64,000 nucleotides of DNA from Ipomoea triloba (lineage: Eukaryota > Streptophyta > Magnoliopsida > Solanales > Convolvulaceae), in contig NC_044919.1 in assembly GCF_003576645.1 (NCBI RefSeq), forward strand, positions 12,461,454-12,525,453, read 5' to 3'. This document shows positions 12,160 to 22,860 of this stretch, in pieces; the stretch's first letter is position 1, and each line of letters opens with the position of its first letter. Both the position numbers and the translations under genes were made by a program. The notes under the pieces were generated by a model that was not told the origin of the DNA, did no database searches, and was given only the letters and a program-made list of their open reading frames with translations.

Positions 12160-12600
12160 ACATATTGATTCCTCAGTTCAAAACCGATAACTGTTATTAC
12201 TGTAATAGTGTTTATGCAACAGTAATAACTGAACAATGAATTTCCTCAATCGTAACCTCTGATATTTAATAGCAATAACTATAAAACGTTACAAAATATT
12301 ATCATTATTAACACATATGTTTTGGATTAAATCAAATCATTTCGAAATTATGATTTCAAATCATACTATCAAGATCCAAAACTCATGATGATAGTAACGG
12401 CACAAATCATTGATCCATCGGTTCAAAAACCGATTATCGTTATTACTCCGTACTATAATAATTATTACATAGTAGTAATAACGAAATAATCAATTATCTT
12501 AATCGTAACCAAACAATATTTAATAATAATAATTATTATTATTATTATTATTAAATGTTACATAATATCATCATTATTACCATAAATGTTTTGGATAAGC
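12160..12600. repeat. Diverged tandem duplication, about 255-bp offset
   Basis: Two blocks share TTCAAAACCGAT, ..GTTATTACT.., AATAACGAA/AATAACTGAA, TAATCGTAACC and a final ATGTTTTGGAT.A motif. The first is at about 12165-12325, the second at about 12420-12595. An (ATT)n tract at about 12515-12553 interrupts the second. Non-coding; probably part of an old LTR-element interior. Confidence 0.6.
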
Positions 12601-13850
12601 AAATTCAAAACATAATTCTTAAAATCATAGATTGAAATCATTATGGCAAGACTGAAAAGGAAAATAATCTCCAATTTGCCAAAAGCATATGCATTTTCCA
12701 AAATTGTGAAACAAAATCACACTCCATAATTAAAAATATTATCAAATGATGACAAAATTTCAATAAATAGCCATAATAATCACATAATATTATAACAATT
12801 AGGAGATTTTAAATGGAAAAATAAATTGCTAAAACTGCAAGCCTTTAAAATATTTTTCGGAAAAATTTTAAAACTCAACAAAAATAAAATCCGAAAAACT
12901 TTAATGTTGAAAAATATAATAACCAATATTTTCAACTTCAATTAATTGATATAAAGGCACAATTAAAAACGGTTCTTGACTAAAACTTTATTGATGTTAT
13001 TAACAAAATCACAACAAAATAGTCACAAAAATAGCAATTTTATCTTTATCGCAAACAATATACCAATATAATAAAAATTGGTCCTAAAGAGCTTGTTCAA
13101 TTACCACTAATATTATCGTTAAAATATCACTCAGTAATGGCGGGAGCCATCCTTTAATAACCCAGATACGTCCCAAATAGCTTGTTCAAAATAGGTTTTA
13201 AAGCTGCAAAGAGACATAAGACTAAAATATGTCTAAAATTAAAGGGGAAACCAAACTAGCTAGCTACCTTAGTGGGTTATAATGAATCCAAAAATGAATG
13301 ATATTTCAAAAAGAATTTTTAAGTTAATAATATGCTAAATACATCTTTAAAACATGCTTTTCTAAATGCATAATTATAACCATAAGACAATTATAAATAT
13401 ACAAATCATGATAGGATTATGTATATTAATATATTATTAATCTATATATTCTAAATAAAATGCAATACTACAAGCAATTTATTATACACCGCAATATTAA
13501 ATTAAAATTCAAAGAACAAATTAATATTTGCCTAAAGTTGAATAATAATTTAATAATGAACTACAGGAAAAATAAATTGAACAATTAAGTTAGAAGAAGC
13601 CCAAATATGATGAAGTAAAATCCTTAAGCAAGCCCAATAACGAAAGTATGTCTATATTTTTAATAATAATGAACACAAAATTTAAAGCAAATCCAAATGC
13701 CTCAAATAAACTAAATAGGCCCAAATACTTTTAATGGTTGAGTGGGCTGGCCGAAATGGGCCAGAACAAGCCCAAATAAAATAATCCATCATCATTGCAT
13801 ATCTTTTAATCCATTCAATCATTAGGCTCAATCAACAATTAATTAAGCCA
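12601..13850. other. AT-rich intergenic DNA, no gene recognised
   Basis: About 1.25 kb of AT-rich sequence with no supportable ORF, RNA gene or clear repeat. It probably belongs to the non-coding interior of the reverse-oriented LTR element whose LTR starts at 14693. Confidence 0.4.
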
Positions 13851-13859
13851 TGAACCCCA

Positions 13860-14370
13860 CTGCTACATCATATAACATTTGCGCAACCAAAAGGGAGAAA
13901 AACAGAGAGAGAGATGCGGAGAGAGAGGTCGCCGGCCTGAGTTCGCCATTCGCGCCACCGCCATCGCTGACGCACCGGCGTCCCTAAGCCGTCGCCGCCA
14001 CCGTTCACCATAATCGACACCGTCCGCCGTTCAACGATGAATGACATCACCACCCACTTCCGCCATTGTCTTCACCAACAAATCGTGGCCATCAAGTAGA
14101 GAGAGAGACAGCAGCGATCAAAAGCTAGGAAACCCAGCCTCGCCACCGCCTTCTCGCCTCCATCGTCCGTCGTCGGTGTTGCCTAAAGGAGAAGGGAAGC
14201 AGCTTCACCGCCGGAAACCAGCTTCGCCGCTGCACCTGTGACCGTATCCCTTCACCGGAGCTTCGTTGTTGAATCCTCATCTTGGAGCGCCGATGAGACT
14301 ACCAACTCCACCACCGAAAGGAGGCCGTAACCGGCGAACACATACGACGATTCTCAGGCGAACGCGAAAG
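13860..14370 (-). other. GC-rich island inside a reverse-oriented LTR-element interior
   Basis: An abrupt GC-rich block (CGCC/CGTCG-rich, about 13915-14350) in otherwise AT-rich DNA. Both strands carry short Pro/Arg/Ser-rich ORFs that match no family I know. It lies between AT-rich filler and a minus-strand primer-binding site at 14680-14690, so it is likely leader or captured sequence of a non-autonomous LTR element. A captured gene leader is possible but unproven. Confidence 0.35.
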
Positions 14371-14453
14371 ACAGTAACTTTTATTATTATAATTTCTTTA
14401 TAATTCGAAAAATAATTAAAATGTTTTCTAAAATTGTTTCTGGAAAAATTAAC

Positions 14454-14457
<4 letters not shown>

Positions 14458-14500
<43 letters not shown>
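14458..14500. repeat. (TA)n microsatellite
   Basis: About 20 uninterrupted TA units, followed by further TATATG-rich sequence to 14640. Confidence 0.95.
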
Positions 14501-14501
<1 letters not shown>

Positions 14502-14679
14502 CATATATGAAATCTGAATATATATGTAGATACATACTGTAAAAGCAAGGCATAGATATATATATTGCATATAAATTTTCAAGGAAAAAAAAACAGTAAA
14601 CATATACTGCATATTATATAATTCAAAACATATATATATATCATATGCAACTTAATCAACTAGGCAGAGATTAAACAGA

Positions 14680-15200
14680 CTCTGATACCAAATGTTAGAA
14701 TAAACATACATTCATAATGCATTGTAATGATCTAACCTAATAGCGGAAGCCAACAAGATTGAGCATCTCCAGCCATAGTTGTAATATACGTTGCAATGCT
14801 TGAAGAACGGTAGTTGATACCTTCATTGCATCATTGTCTCAAGAACTTCAATAGGTTCTAGTTTGTTGTCTACCACTAATCTCCTGATAGTAACTAGATG
14901 TTGTAGTTGTGAGACTGTGTCAGGAACAGTGGGAGGACCATGCTTAAATAGCCTATGTGCCATCATTATAGGCTAAGTAACGAAAACCGTTACTTTCAAA
15001 CCACAACATAATAGTCATAAATGACCTATTAACTTGCACCACTTAATAGTGACATTAATAGAAAATGTCACAGTAGGAGCCAACATTTATTGTTGTGTGC
15101 ATTGATTTCTAATTAAATAAATATAATAAATAATTGTTTTATTTATTTTATTTTGGCTTAGTTAATATTTGATATTATTCCGTACAATCTTCTTAATTCT
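14680..15200 (-). mobile_element. LTR and primer-binding site of a reverse-oriented LTR retrotransposon
   Basis: On the minus strand 14690-14680 reads TGGTATCAGAG, the classic copia-type site complementary to initiator tRNA-Met. Two bases away is an LTR edge starting TGTTAGAATAAAC (plus strand, 14693). A TATA-like block (minus strand GGCTATTTAAGC, about 14955) lies inside. The distal LTR end is not clear. I place it near 15200, but related decayed sequence extends to about 16140. The internal region would run leftward from 14680 and shows no gag or pol, suggesting a LARD or TRIM-like non-autonomous element. Confidence 0.55.
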
Positions 15201-16145
15201 TCATTCTTAAGAGTTAAAAATATGAGTGACGAAGAATTAATAAATGACGTATTGTAAAAATGTTCATAGTCATAAGAATTCTAATTGGGCATTAAAATTC
15301 TGATAAGACTAGCACATTGTCCTTCTTATGGTGAGTCTCATGACATTCTCTATGAGATACAGAGAGTGGACATGTGGATGATTATTAGAGAACAAGTCAT
15401 TGAACAATGACTGACTACAACGTACCACATGGTGTTTACCTACGTGTCATCGGTATGTTGTATGTTACAAGTATGCAATAATCCTTTGACTTGAGACGAC
15501 ATGGTTGTCTCGTACAAATGGTGGACTAGTTTTTTGCCAATATGCGTCTTTTGTTCCTTATGGGACTATAAATATACTTGGTGGCCTAGTTTAGTATTGT
15601 ACGGAGACACGTGTGCGTTCAATAGAGGATCCATCGCCTTGAGGTAACAAGGATGTTCTAGTATATTCAATAATCATACAAAGAGAATCTTTGGCTAGAG
15701 TATAATAAAGTTGGACTGCAGGTTAAAACTATTGGATAGACATATATTGACCAGGTTTATGGGTTTGACCAAATTTGACCATGACCTTTACTTGGTTCGG
15801 AACAAGTGTTGTTTGGAAGGAATGTTGTACGATATTTGTAACAGAAAGGTTCATTATAATATATTAAAATATATTCATTGTCAACTAGGTAATGATGACA
15901 TATTGTTAGGTGTCACTCATGATTTACGAGTTATTAAATATTACTCGTTGCTAGTTTGACTATGAACCTAGAAAGTCACACCTTAATGGTTCGTGGTAAG
16001 GCTGAGACTACTAGTTTGCCCTGGGTCTGCAATTACATTTTCGATGCTTCACAGGCTGGTTGTTCATGACGATGAATGCACCGGCAGCCTAGGTGACGTC
16101 TCAAATTTGGCAAGGGATTATATTACCAAGTATATATTTGATATG
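15201..16145. other. Decayed LTR-element-like sequence, no gene recognised
   Basis: Mixed-composition non-coding DNA. Short ORFs at 15711-15959 and 15993-16196 do not match any family I recognise. The GGATCC/TATAAATAT-containing block at about 15560-15640 looks like LTR promoter and leader sequence (ACTATAAATATACTTGG). The block is terminated by the hAT insertion at 16154. Confidence 0.35.
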
Positions 16146-16153
16146 TTTGGTAG

Positions 16154-17307
16154 CAGGGCCGTTCCAATAAAAATAAAGGTCATGTGCGACATTTGAATTT
16201 GAGCCCCTTTTCACAAGAATATTTATTAATCTAGAATTAAGGGTATCCTAATTTCTTAGATCATATATGTCAAATAAAAACGAATCATTTAGTTTATCAT
16301 TGTGACCACCATCATTTAAACAACCATCAACATTCCTATATCATTTTCATTGTCACAGTGATACTTATCATTGTTGTACACACTATCATTTAAATTTTTT
16401 CAAGTCTCACAATCACCTGATTTTCTTTATGAAGATTATTAGCATCTTTCAAATTTTCATTGGCATCATCCTTTTGTTCATCTATTTGATATTCTTTTGT
16501 AATGAATTTTTTCACGAGCTCCATTTTGTGATTGAGTTAGTTGCTCAATTTTCTTTTCTTTTTACGCTTCTCAAACCCTAATGTATATTTTTTAGAAAAC
16601 ATAATTACAAAATCCTACAAAAAAATATTTAGAATCTCTATCAATAAATAATTTATCAAGAAACAAACTCTTGAATATATTATTCAATATTTAAAATTAT
16701 TAAGTCAATAAGCCATGCTAATAAATAATAATTGTAAAATAAATCAAATAATATGCACAATTAAGTTAATAAATTTTAATTAATACTTACTATATGTTTG
16801 ATGAAGAACTTGAGTGAAATGACTCAATGAATGTAATGAACTATTGATTATGACCTAGACCTAGAGATTAGGGAATAGGAAAAGGGATTAGGGAAATAAA
16901 GATTAGGGAATAGGAAAAGAGATTAGGGAAAATAGAGATTCAGGATTGAATTACCAGAATATCATAGTAATAGAAGATTATGTTTATGCTTCGTTCCTGC
17001 GTGAGTGCGTGGTTACTGAAATACTGCTTCATCCTCATAATCTCCAATCATTATTACATGGACCATGGTCCACATAGAAATAAAAAAAAATACATTTTTA
17101 ATATACTAAAAGTACATTATTTATAGACGTAAAGTACATTATTTTATATACTATCAAATAATGTACATTCAGTACACAAATAATGTACTTTTAATATATA
17201 AAAAATATACCTTATATTCATGGTTCACACAATAATTTACCCATAATCTCAAATAATATATGTATATAATTTTTTTACACAAATTTGGGGACGCAATTGT
17301 AAAAATA

Positions 17308-17361
<54 letters not shown>

Positions 17362-17466
17362 TATACTATACAACCTCTGCTGTATGTATAGTATATATAC
17401 ATATGATGTATTATGGGACCCCCAAAAATTGGGGGCCCTGGGCAAACATGCCCAAGGCCGGCCCTG
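16154..17466 (-). mobile_element. hAT-superfamily DNA transposon, internally deleted
   Basis: The ends are inverted CAGGGCCG termini: CAGGGCCGTTCC at 16154 and GGCCGGCCCTG ending 17466. They are flanked by an 8-bp near-identical target duplication, TTTGGTAG (16146-16153) and CTTGGTAG (17467-17474). 8-bp TSDs and CAGGG-type termini are hallmarks of hAT elements. The length is 1313 bp, far below an autonomous element. Only the N-terminal part of a transposase remains (16602 down to about 16386). An AT-rich interior includes inverted AGTACATTATT motifs (17100-17195), (TA)n at 17309-17340 and (CA)n at 17341-17361. Confidence 0.85.
16386..16602 (-). pseudogene. N-terminal remnant of a hAT (TTF/ZMYM-type) transposase
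   Basis: From the ATG at complement 16600-16602, the translation begins MFSKKYTLGFEKRKKKRKL and, after a stop, continues KMELVKKFITKEYQIDEQ. The arrangement of a short leader, G(F/C/Y)EKRKKK-basic cluster, then a K-FITKE/FFTK motif is the usual N-terminus of plant TTF-type zinc-finger hAT-dimerisation transposases. The in-frame stop and the absence of the zinc finger, RNase-H core and hATC dimerisation domain show that it is dead. Confidence 0.65.
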
Positions 17467-17474
17467 CTTGGTAG

Positions 17475-18285
17475 TATTATATTTTGAAAATATATATGAT
17501 AATTAGAATTATATTACCAAATTATATATTAGATATTTTTTGGTGATATTAATTGTTATCATATTTAAAATTTTTTAAATATGATAATTAGAATTATATT
17601 ACTAAATTAAATATTAGATATTTTTGGTGATATTAATTGTTATCATATTTGAAAATTTTCTATAATGATAATTGGAAAGTAATTACTACTAATTAAATAT
17701 GAGATATTTTGGTAGTATTATTTATCATAATAAGGATTATTTTCTATATATGAAAAATTAATATTTTGAAGATTAGATGATAATATATTATTGTTACCAT
17801 TTAAAATATGATTTTTATGGTACTAATAATTATATTGTTATAATCTTGAAAGATTTATTTTTCTTCTTAAATAGTGATTTTATGTGATAATTGAATATTA
17901 TTTAGGTAAGCTTCCATAATTATAATATTTTAGATTCAAGTGTTTAATTTAAAATAAAATTATAATAGTAATTGAGTGATTTCATGCAAATTTGATTTTG
18001 GTATGAAATTAATTAATGAATGGAAAATTTTAATTTGTTATATAGGAATTTGTTTCCATATAAAGTTTATTTTAGATTGACCCAAGTTTTTTTGGTATAA
18101 TTGGATATTAGCTTATAAAGCCACAATTAATGCTTTACTTATTTTTTGCTATGTATGGATTGCCTAGCATGTCAATTAGATCCAATAAGGGTCCATAGTG
18201 TGCTCGTCACAAGTCTCATCACTACATCCTTAAAGCATCATTGCTAGAAGAAACAAGAAAGCCCAAGAAGAATTCCATTTGATAG
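17475..18285. other. AT-rich DNA with an internal about 105-bp tandem repeat
   Basis: ATATTAATTGTTATCATATT occurs at about 17546 and about 17632, within two consecutive diverged copies (17480-17585; 17580-17690) containing AGAATTATATTAC. No coding potential. It probably belongs to the interior of the gypsy element whose tail follows. Confidence 0.45.
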
Positions 18286-18576
18286 AGGAAAGTATTATAA
18301 TGTCCCTTTTCAAGTGATATCATGGATCGAAGACAATGCTTATAAGATTCGAGGTCGAATCATTTTTCAAGAAGGGGAGGATGATGCGACACAACATAAT
18401 GAAGATCCATTAAGAGTACCAATTGGGCTAATCATAAGGCCCAAGTCCAAGCAATTAAAGCAACTCTTCATTGGTTATATTCAAAGATGGTGGAAATCCA
18501 AGTCAAGCCCAATTGCAAAAGATGAAGAAGAACTCAAGGCGTTTTATAATTCTTTAAGTGCTAATTTTGGCAATTA
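18286..18576 (+). pseudogene. C-terminal remnant of a Ty3/gypsy-like polyprotein
   Basis: The frame reads KYYNVPFQVISWIEDNAYKI... then IIFQEGEDDATQHNEDPLRV and PIGLIIRPKSKQLKQ, ending at a stop at 18576. The pattern 'F-x-E-G-(E/G)-D-D ... DPLRVP-x-G-x-(I/M)-(T)R-(S/A)(R/K)(S/A)KK(I/L)' is the usual tail of many plant gypsy polyproteins just before the 3' LTR. No upstream RT, RNase H or integrase is found in the window, so this is an internally deleted element. Confidence 0.6.
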
Positions 18577-18599
18577 AATTAGGCCCAAATCAGCCCTAT

Positions 18600-19198
18600 T
18601 ATTTTTTTGTCATCATTATTTTAAATTGTTTGGCAGGAAAGAAAAAACACTAATTTGTATTTAGAAAGGATTCCTTAAATCCCTTTCTAAATAGGACTAT
18701 ATTTACCTGCTTTCTAGATTAGGTTTAGGACTCTTTTTCCAATTGTATTTAGGATTATAATGATGTCACTATACCTATAAATAGGGCACAATCATATCAG
18801 TCTGAAAAGGCTTTCATTCAATAAAATTCTTAAGTTTTTCTTTACACTTGTGTAAGAAACCTTATAGCTAATTGTGGACTCAATTAGTGGCTAGTCGTGG
18901 ACTCAACTAGCAAATTGATTCGTGGACTCGAATCAATCTTCCTTTCTTCAACCTTAGATTTAGGTTCGTGGACTCGTTCTTGAATCGAAGGAAACTAGAT
19001 CCGACTCTAGTTGATTGAAGATTGCATCATCGAGGTACTTGAAGCTACAATGGGATTCTTCTAAGTCTTTGAGGATTCGAGACTAAGGGTTTCTTGTGAG
19101 GTCTAAGGTATTTCGATCCATCTCTATCCTTACTTTGGGAGCTTTCTTAGGACAATACTCCATCTTTATTTGAACCTTGGACTAGGTTCATATCAACA
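18600..19198 (+). mobile_element. 3' LTR of the gypsy-like element
   Basis: It directly follows the polyprotein tail. It contains a strong TATA box in CACTATACCTATAAATAGGG (about 18770-18789), a probable polyadenylation signal AATAAAAT (about 18821), and a repeated 'GTGGACTC' motif (five or more copies, 18870-18975). It ends ..CATATCAACA near 19198. The left boundary (perhaps TGTCATCATT near 18609) is uncertain. A partner 5' LTR was not found in the window. Confidence 0.55.
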
Positions 19199-19307
19199 TT
19201 CCATATAAAAAATAAGAGCAAACGAATTTTCAAAATATATATAGACACACGCATACTTCAACACCCAAAACTCAACAATATTTTAGCATGCAATACATTC
19301 AATCATG

Positions 19308-19492
19308 TGAACTCCATGACAGATGAAGAGAAGAAACCTTATATTGATAGGGCTGCAAAACTCAAGTTAAAGCAAAATATGAGAAGGTTTGGAATCCAAT
19401 AATGCTACTGAGAATGAAGATGATGGAGAAGAGTCAAAGAAAAGGAAGTGAAAGACGAGGTCCATGAGGATAATGAATTAGATGATGAGTAA
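19308..19492 (+). pseudogene. HMGB-type high-mobility-group protein pseudogene fragment
   Basis: Across two frames the translation reads NSMTDEEKKPYIDRAAKLK, then AKYEK after a frameshift, then a Glu/Asp/Lys-rich tail ending EDNELDDE-stop at 19492. 'W-x-S-(M/L)-(T/S)-x-x-E-K-(K/A)-PY-x-x-(K/R)A' followed by YEK and an acidic tail is the C-terminal half of plant HMGB box proteins. The fragment lacks the N-terminal half of the box, has at least one frameshift and no introns. It is probably a truncated processed copy or a captured fragment; it adjoins the gypsy LTR end. Confidence 0.7.
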
Positions 19493-19499
19493 GGGCTTT

Positions 19500-20263
19500 A
19501 ATTTGCCATTGTTTTTGTAGTTGTGTTACCCCATGATGACTAGTTTTGAGATTCTGTAAATGATATGTTAGTCAACTATGCTTGAGGGAAATTCAAGTGA
19601 AGCATGCACTTTGTTTTGAAAAAAATGACAGTAGGATTTTGGTAATACTGGACATGGGGGGTGGGGGGGAGGGGGGAAGGAGAGTACAAGGATGAAGGGC
19701 GGATTCAACTCGGTCTCAACAGAGGAGACGAGTTGCACCATCAGGTCGTTGTGTGGGACGACGACATACAGAAATTCCATGAATTTGGTCTGAGATTCGT
19801 TATGTAGAGGTTCCATCAATGGAGATTTGGACTAAGGGTTTTGATCACGAACCAAACCCAATTTAGAATAAGCACAAAAAACAACCATAGGGGGGCTCTT
19901 GGGCTTCCATATTCTTTTTGACAAATCAAACCCAATTTCCTTTACTATAACAAGCAATTAAGAATCAAACCAAGATCGACAATGGCTTATCAGCTCAAAA
20001 AGTTGAGTTTTAATTTATTTGCCTGACTTATTGGTCAAGAAAGCTAGAGAGATTAGACGTACCCAATTCGATCTTGAATTGATAAAAGATTTTGTATTGT
20101 GTCAACTCCTAAAGAACAAGGGTTCGGGTGAATATATATCAAGAAATCACATAGAATATAAAATCACAAATCTAAATATATAAATCTAAGAACAAAAACA
20201 TGTGTTGCATATCAAGAATCATGTATAATATGTAGACAAAAACAAAAGACGCATGTAAATAAT
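19500..20263. other. Intergenic stretch, no gene recognised
   Basis: Includes the probable 3' trailer of the HMGB pseudogene (to about 19585), a G-rich tract (19656-19680) and a moderately AT-rich block (19980-20230) that resembles LTR leader sequence but has no definable ends. The minus ORF at 19568-19819 is not recognisable. Confidence 0.35.
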
Positions 20264-20272
20264 TTTTAATAA

Positions 20273-21517
20273 GAGTCAATTCATTTTTTGGTCCTAGAGT
20301 TATGGTGGCAAAGACAATTTTAGTCCTCTATAAAAAAATCAGACAATTTATGGACATAGTTATTGTGACGGGGACAATTTTAGTCCTCCGTCTATTATCT
20401 CGTTAATTGACCGTCTAAATGAGGGGTATTTGTGTCAATTAAGCTTATTCTCCTTCATAGCAACTTCACTGTCTGAAACATCTCGGCGGTGTTCATCTTC
20501 AGTCCACCGGGATGATAACGATGAAGGAAGCTACGGCGGAGATTCAAGTCTTGGAGTAGAGGAAGGTTCGGAATGAAGGCTTCAAGTCTTGGGTGGGTGT
20601 TGCAAAGCTATTTGCAGAATATGTCACACACGTTTGGGGAGAGGGGTGTTGGGCAGAGGGGGGAGGGGGGAGGTATTAGTGAAGAGTGTTAAGTTATTGA
20701 GGTATTAGACCATTACTGAGTTTGGGAATTGTTGTAATACAGTAAGCAAAAGCCTGTAAAAGAATCTGACCCATAAACATGGAACATAGATGGACTTACC
20801 CTCACCCTGCAACCCCCAGGCCACCATCACCTGATTTTTCGTCAGAGTTCTTCAATAATCACCTATTCACTGATCAGATCTGCACCTCTCCCTCTACCGT
20901 AAGAATCAACTGAAGCTTTGCCCTAATGACATCTGATGGAGGTTTAGCCTTCGCAAAACACCCAACCAAAGTAAATCTCTTCTCAATCTTTACTAAAACG
21001 CCTTGCACCTCCGACTCCAGATGCTTAATCCTCTCCTGCAATTTACATCGCCACCCTCGTTCTCAATCCACCGGTTGCGAATCGGAATCACATTGTAGAT
21101 GGTGGAGAACATGACGACGAAGACGATTCCGGCGACGGTCTTAACGACGATAGGGCCACGTCTGCGTTTGACTCTATCAATTCCCAGCTTGCGAAGCGGA
21201 GTTTTGAATACGAAGATTACGATGAGTGCCATCTCGGTGAATCAACTCAGCTTTGCAACAGGGTGAGATTAGTTTGGAAATGAACGGCTAATATTTGAGG
21301 ATAGCAGGAACGGGGTGAAGGAACGGAGAAGTGTTGAGAGCACAGTTTGGAAATGACACAATTGCCCCTCTCAAACGATCATCTAACGGGGAATACTGAC
21401 GGAGGACTAAAATTGTCCCCGTCACAATAATTATGTCCATAAATTGTCTGATTTTTTTATGGAGGACTAAAATTGTCTTTGCCACCATAACTATAGGACC
21501 AAAAAAGGAATTGACTC
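20273..21517. mobile_element. Mutator-like element (Pack-MULE) with about 190-bp TIRs and 9-bp TSD
   Basis: Termini GAGTCAATTCATTTTTTGGTC (20273) and its inverted copy ending GGAATTGACTC (21517) begin long inverted repeats. These contain GACAATTTTAGTCCTC and GGGGACAATTTTAGTCCTCC blocks and extend to about 20455 on the left and from about 21340 on the right. The element is flanked by an exact 9-bp direct repeat, TTTTAATAA (20264-20272 and 21518-21526). Long TIRs plus a 9-bp TSD are diagnostic of Mutator-like elements. The interior has no transposase but is locally GC-rich. It carries a BAP31-like gene fragment on the minus strand. Confidence 0.9.
20880..21241 (-). pseudogene. Captured BAP31-like (ER membrane protein) gene fragment
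   Basis: On the minus strand, in frame with F-T-E upstream of ATG (complement 21230-21232), the translation is MALIVIFVFKTPLRKLGIDR, then VKRRRGPIVVKTVAG, then IVFVVMFSTIYN. It matches the conserved start of plant BAP31-family proteins ('F-A-E-MAL... LLFKTPLRKL-(V/I)... DR-(V/I)-KRGRGP-(V/I)-VVKT-(V/I)'). After RNRWIE the homology jumps. In another frame a coiled-coil-like stretch LQERIKHLESEV follows and runs to a stop near 20880. Missing are the first residues, the third membrane helix region and the family's C-terminal part. BAP31 proteins act in ER protein export and quality control. This copy is a fragment inside a transposon, with no intron visible. Confidence 0.75.
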
Positions 21518-21539
21518 TTTTAATAAATACCTTGATAAT

Positions 21540-22600
21540 GATGTAGGAGGTGAAACTCTGCAGACCAATTTTTATTTTTTTTTTGTGAGTGGTTTTTGCA
21601 ATGAAGGTTTTTGTATAATTCTAAATTATTGCACCTGCTCGCCGGGTATTGTAACTAAATCATAAAAAGCTCGTCCGAGAGGGAGCAACCTTGAAATTAA
21701 GAGCAACCACCGCCATAGCTTTCGACGTTCTCAAGGATTACCCAGGCCTCGTAGAATTGCCATCTTCCTTTGTTTCTGACCAAAGCATAGCTTCGTCGAA
21801 CCATTGCCTCACGTCGGAGCTTCGCCACTGCTCTAGCTGCCACCCTTGCCCTCGTTGCTCTGCTCTGCCGGAAGGAACAAAGGTCGCTGGCTGCTTCTCG
21901 CCTGTCGTGCTTCGATAGTCCGCTGGAGGAGAAGACGGAGGTCCATGCTGCTGCTTGCCGCCGTGGACAGGAGGGAGACGAGAAGGAGAGAGGGACGAAG
22001 AAGAGACGGAGAACAAGCTTGAAATTGCTCTGTACCGGTTGCGGCAAGATCACACAGCTCGTCTTTCACTTTATAGCAAGCTTGAAATTGCTCTCCGTCT
22101 CCCCGGTCAACGACGATAACTCGATAAGCTTGGTCCTGATTTTTACCACCGGCGGCGACGACGAACTCCTTGTCGCCGTTGTAGAAGCAGCGGCGGCGGC
22201 GAACTCCTTGTCATCATTATTGTTGTAATCCTCAGGCCAGTGACATAGGCAACATGGTTATAGTTCTTGGGAAGCTTCATTTTTTTTAATCTTTTTTCGG
22301 CTGTTGCTGCAAGAAAGGAGAAGAAGAACGTTTTTTTTCTTTTACCGGCCGTCGCTGCAACTAAGGAGAAGAAGAACGTAACGACGAAGAATGAGAGCTT
22401 GAAATGACCCATTTACCCTCACATATAAGTAATTAAAAATGGGTTATGTTTTTCCGGCCAAATTTGACCGGTGATTTGGCCGGAAGGACCAAATCTGTTA
22501 AAAAAAACATAGTTAGGTAACTAATTTGTTAGTTTTTAAAGTCAAGTGTTGCAATTAACAGGAATCCTATAGTCATAGGACCAAAAGTGCAATTTACTCT
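21540..22600. other. GC-rich non-coding block with a Mutator-like right terminus
   Basis: 21660-22400 is unusually GC-rich for the region and contains small duplications: AAGCTTGAAATTGCTCT at 22014 and 22079, and AAGGAGAAGAAGAACGT at 22315 and 22363. The right edge, read inward on the minus strand, is AGTAAATTGCACTTTTGGTC (about 22599), a terminus type frequent in Mutator-like and foldback elements. No matching left terminus was found. Several overlapping ORFs on both strands (21691-22412) look like composition artefacts. It may be a truncated gene-fragment-carrying element. Confidence 0.4.
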
Positions 22601-22602
22601 AT

Positions 22603-22860
22603 ATATATAGTCATGATCAGGTGCGGTCGTGCTCTCCCGTGCGGTTCACACCACTCAATGTTACGAAATACACCACTCAATGTTAAGAAACACACCACAC
22701 AAATCTGCACTGTGGTGTGTTTCTTAACATTGTGGTGTGTTTCATTGTGGTGTGTTTCTTAACATTGAGTGGTGTATTTCGTAACATTGAGTGGTGTGTG
22801 ACTGCACGGCCGCACGGGAGAGCACGACCGCACCTGATCATGACTCTATATATATATATA
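22603..22860. repeat. Diverged first copy of the palindromic array unit
   Basis: It starts AGTCATGATCAGGTGCGGTC and ends with the inverted copy GATCATGACT, like the four units that follow. It differs by an extra internal GTGGTGTGTTTC duplication and by missing part of the GC-rich arm. It is probably the founding or oldest copy. Confidence 0.85.

Noticed and set aside
14041..14241. Ser/Pro-rich ORF in the GC island
   Set aside because: Not recognisable; context is the non-coding interior of an LTR element.
21697..22412. Overlapping Ser/Pro/Arg-rich ORFs on both strands
   Set aside because: GC-rich composition opens all frames; no family match and no consistent frame.
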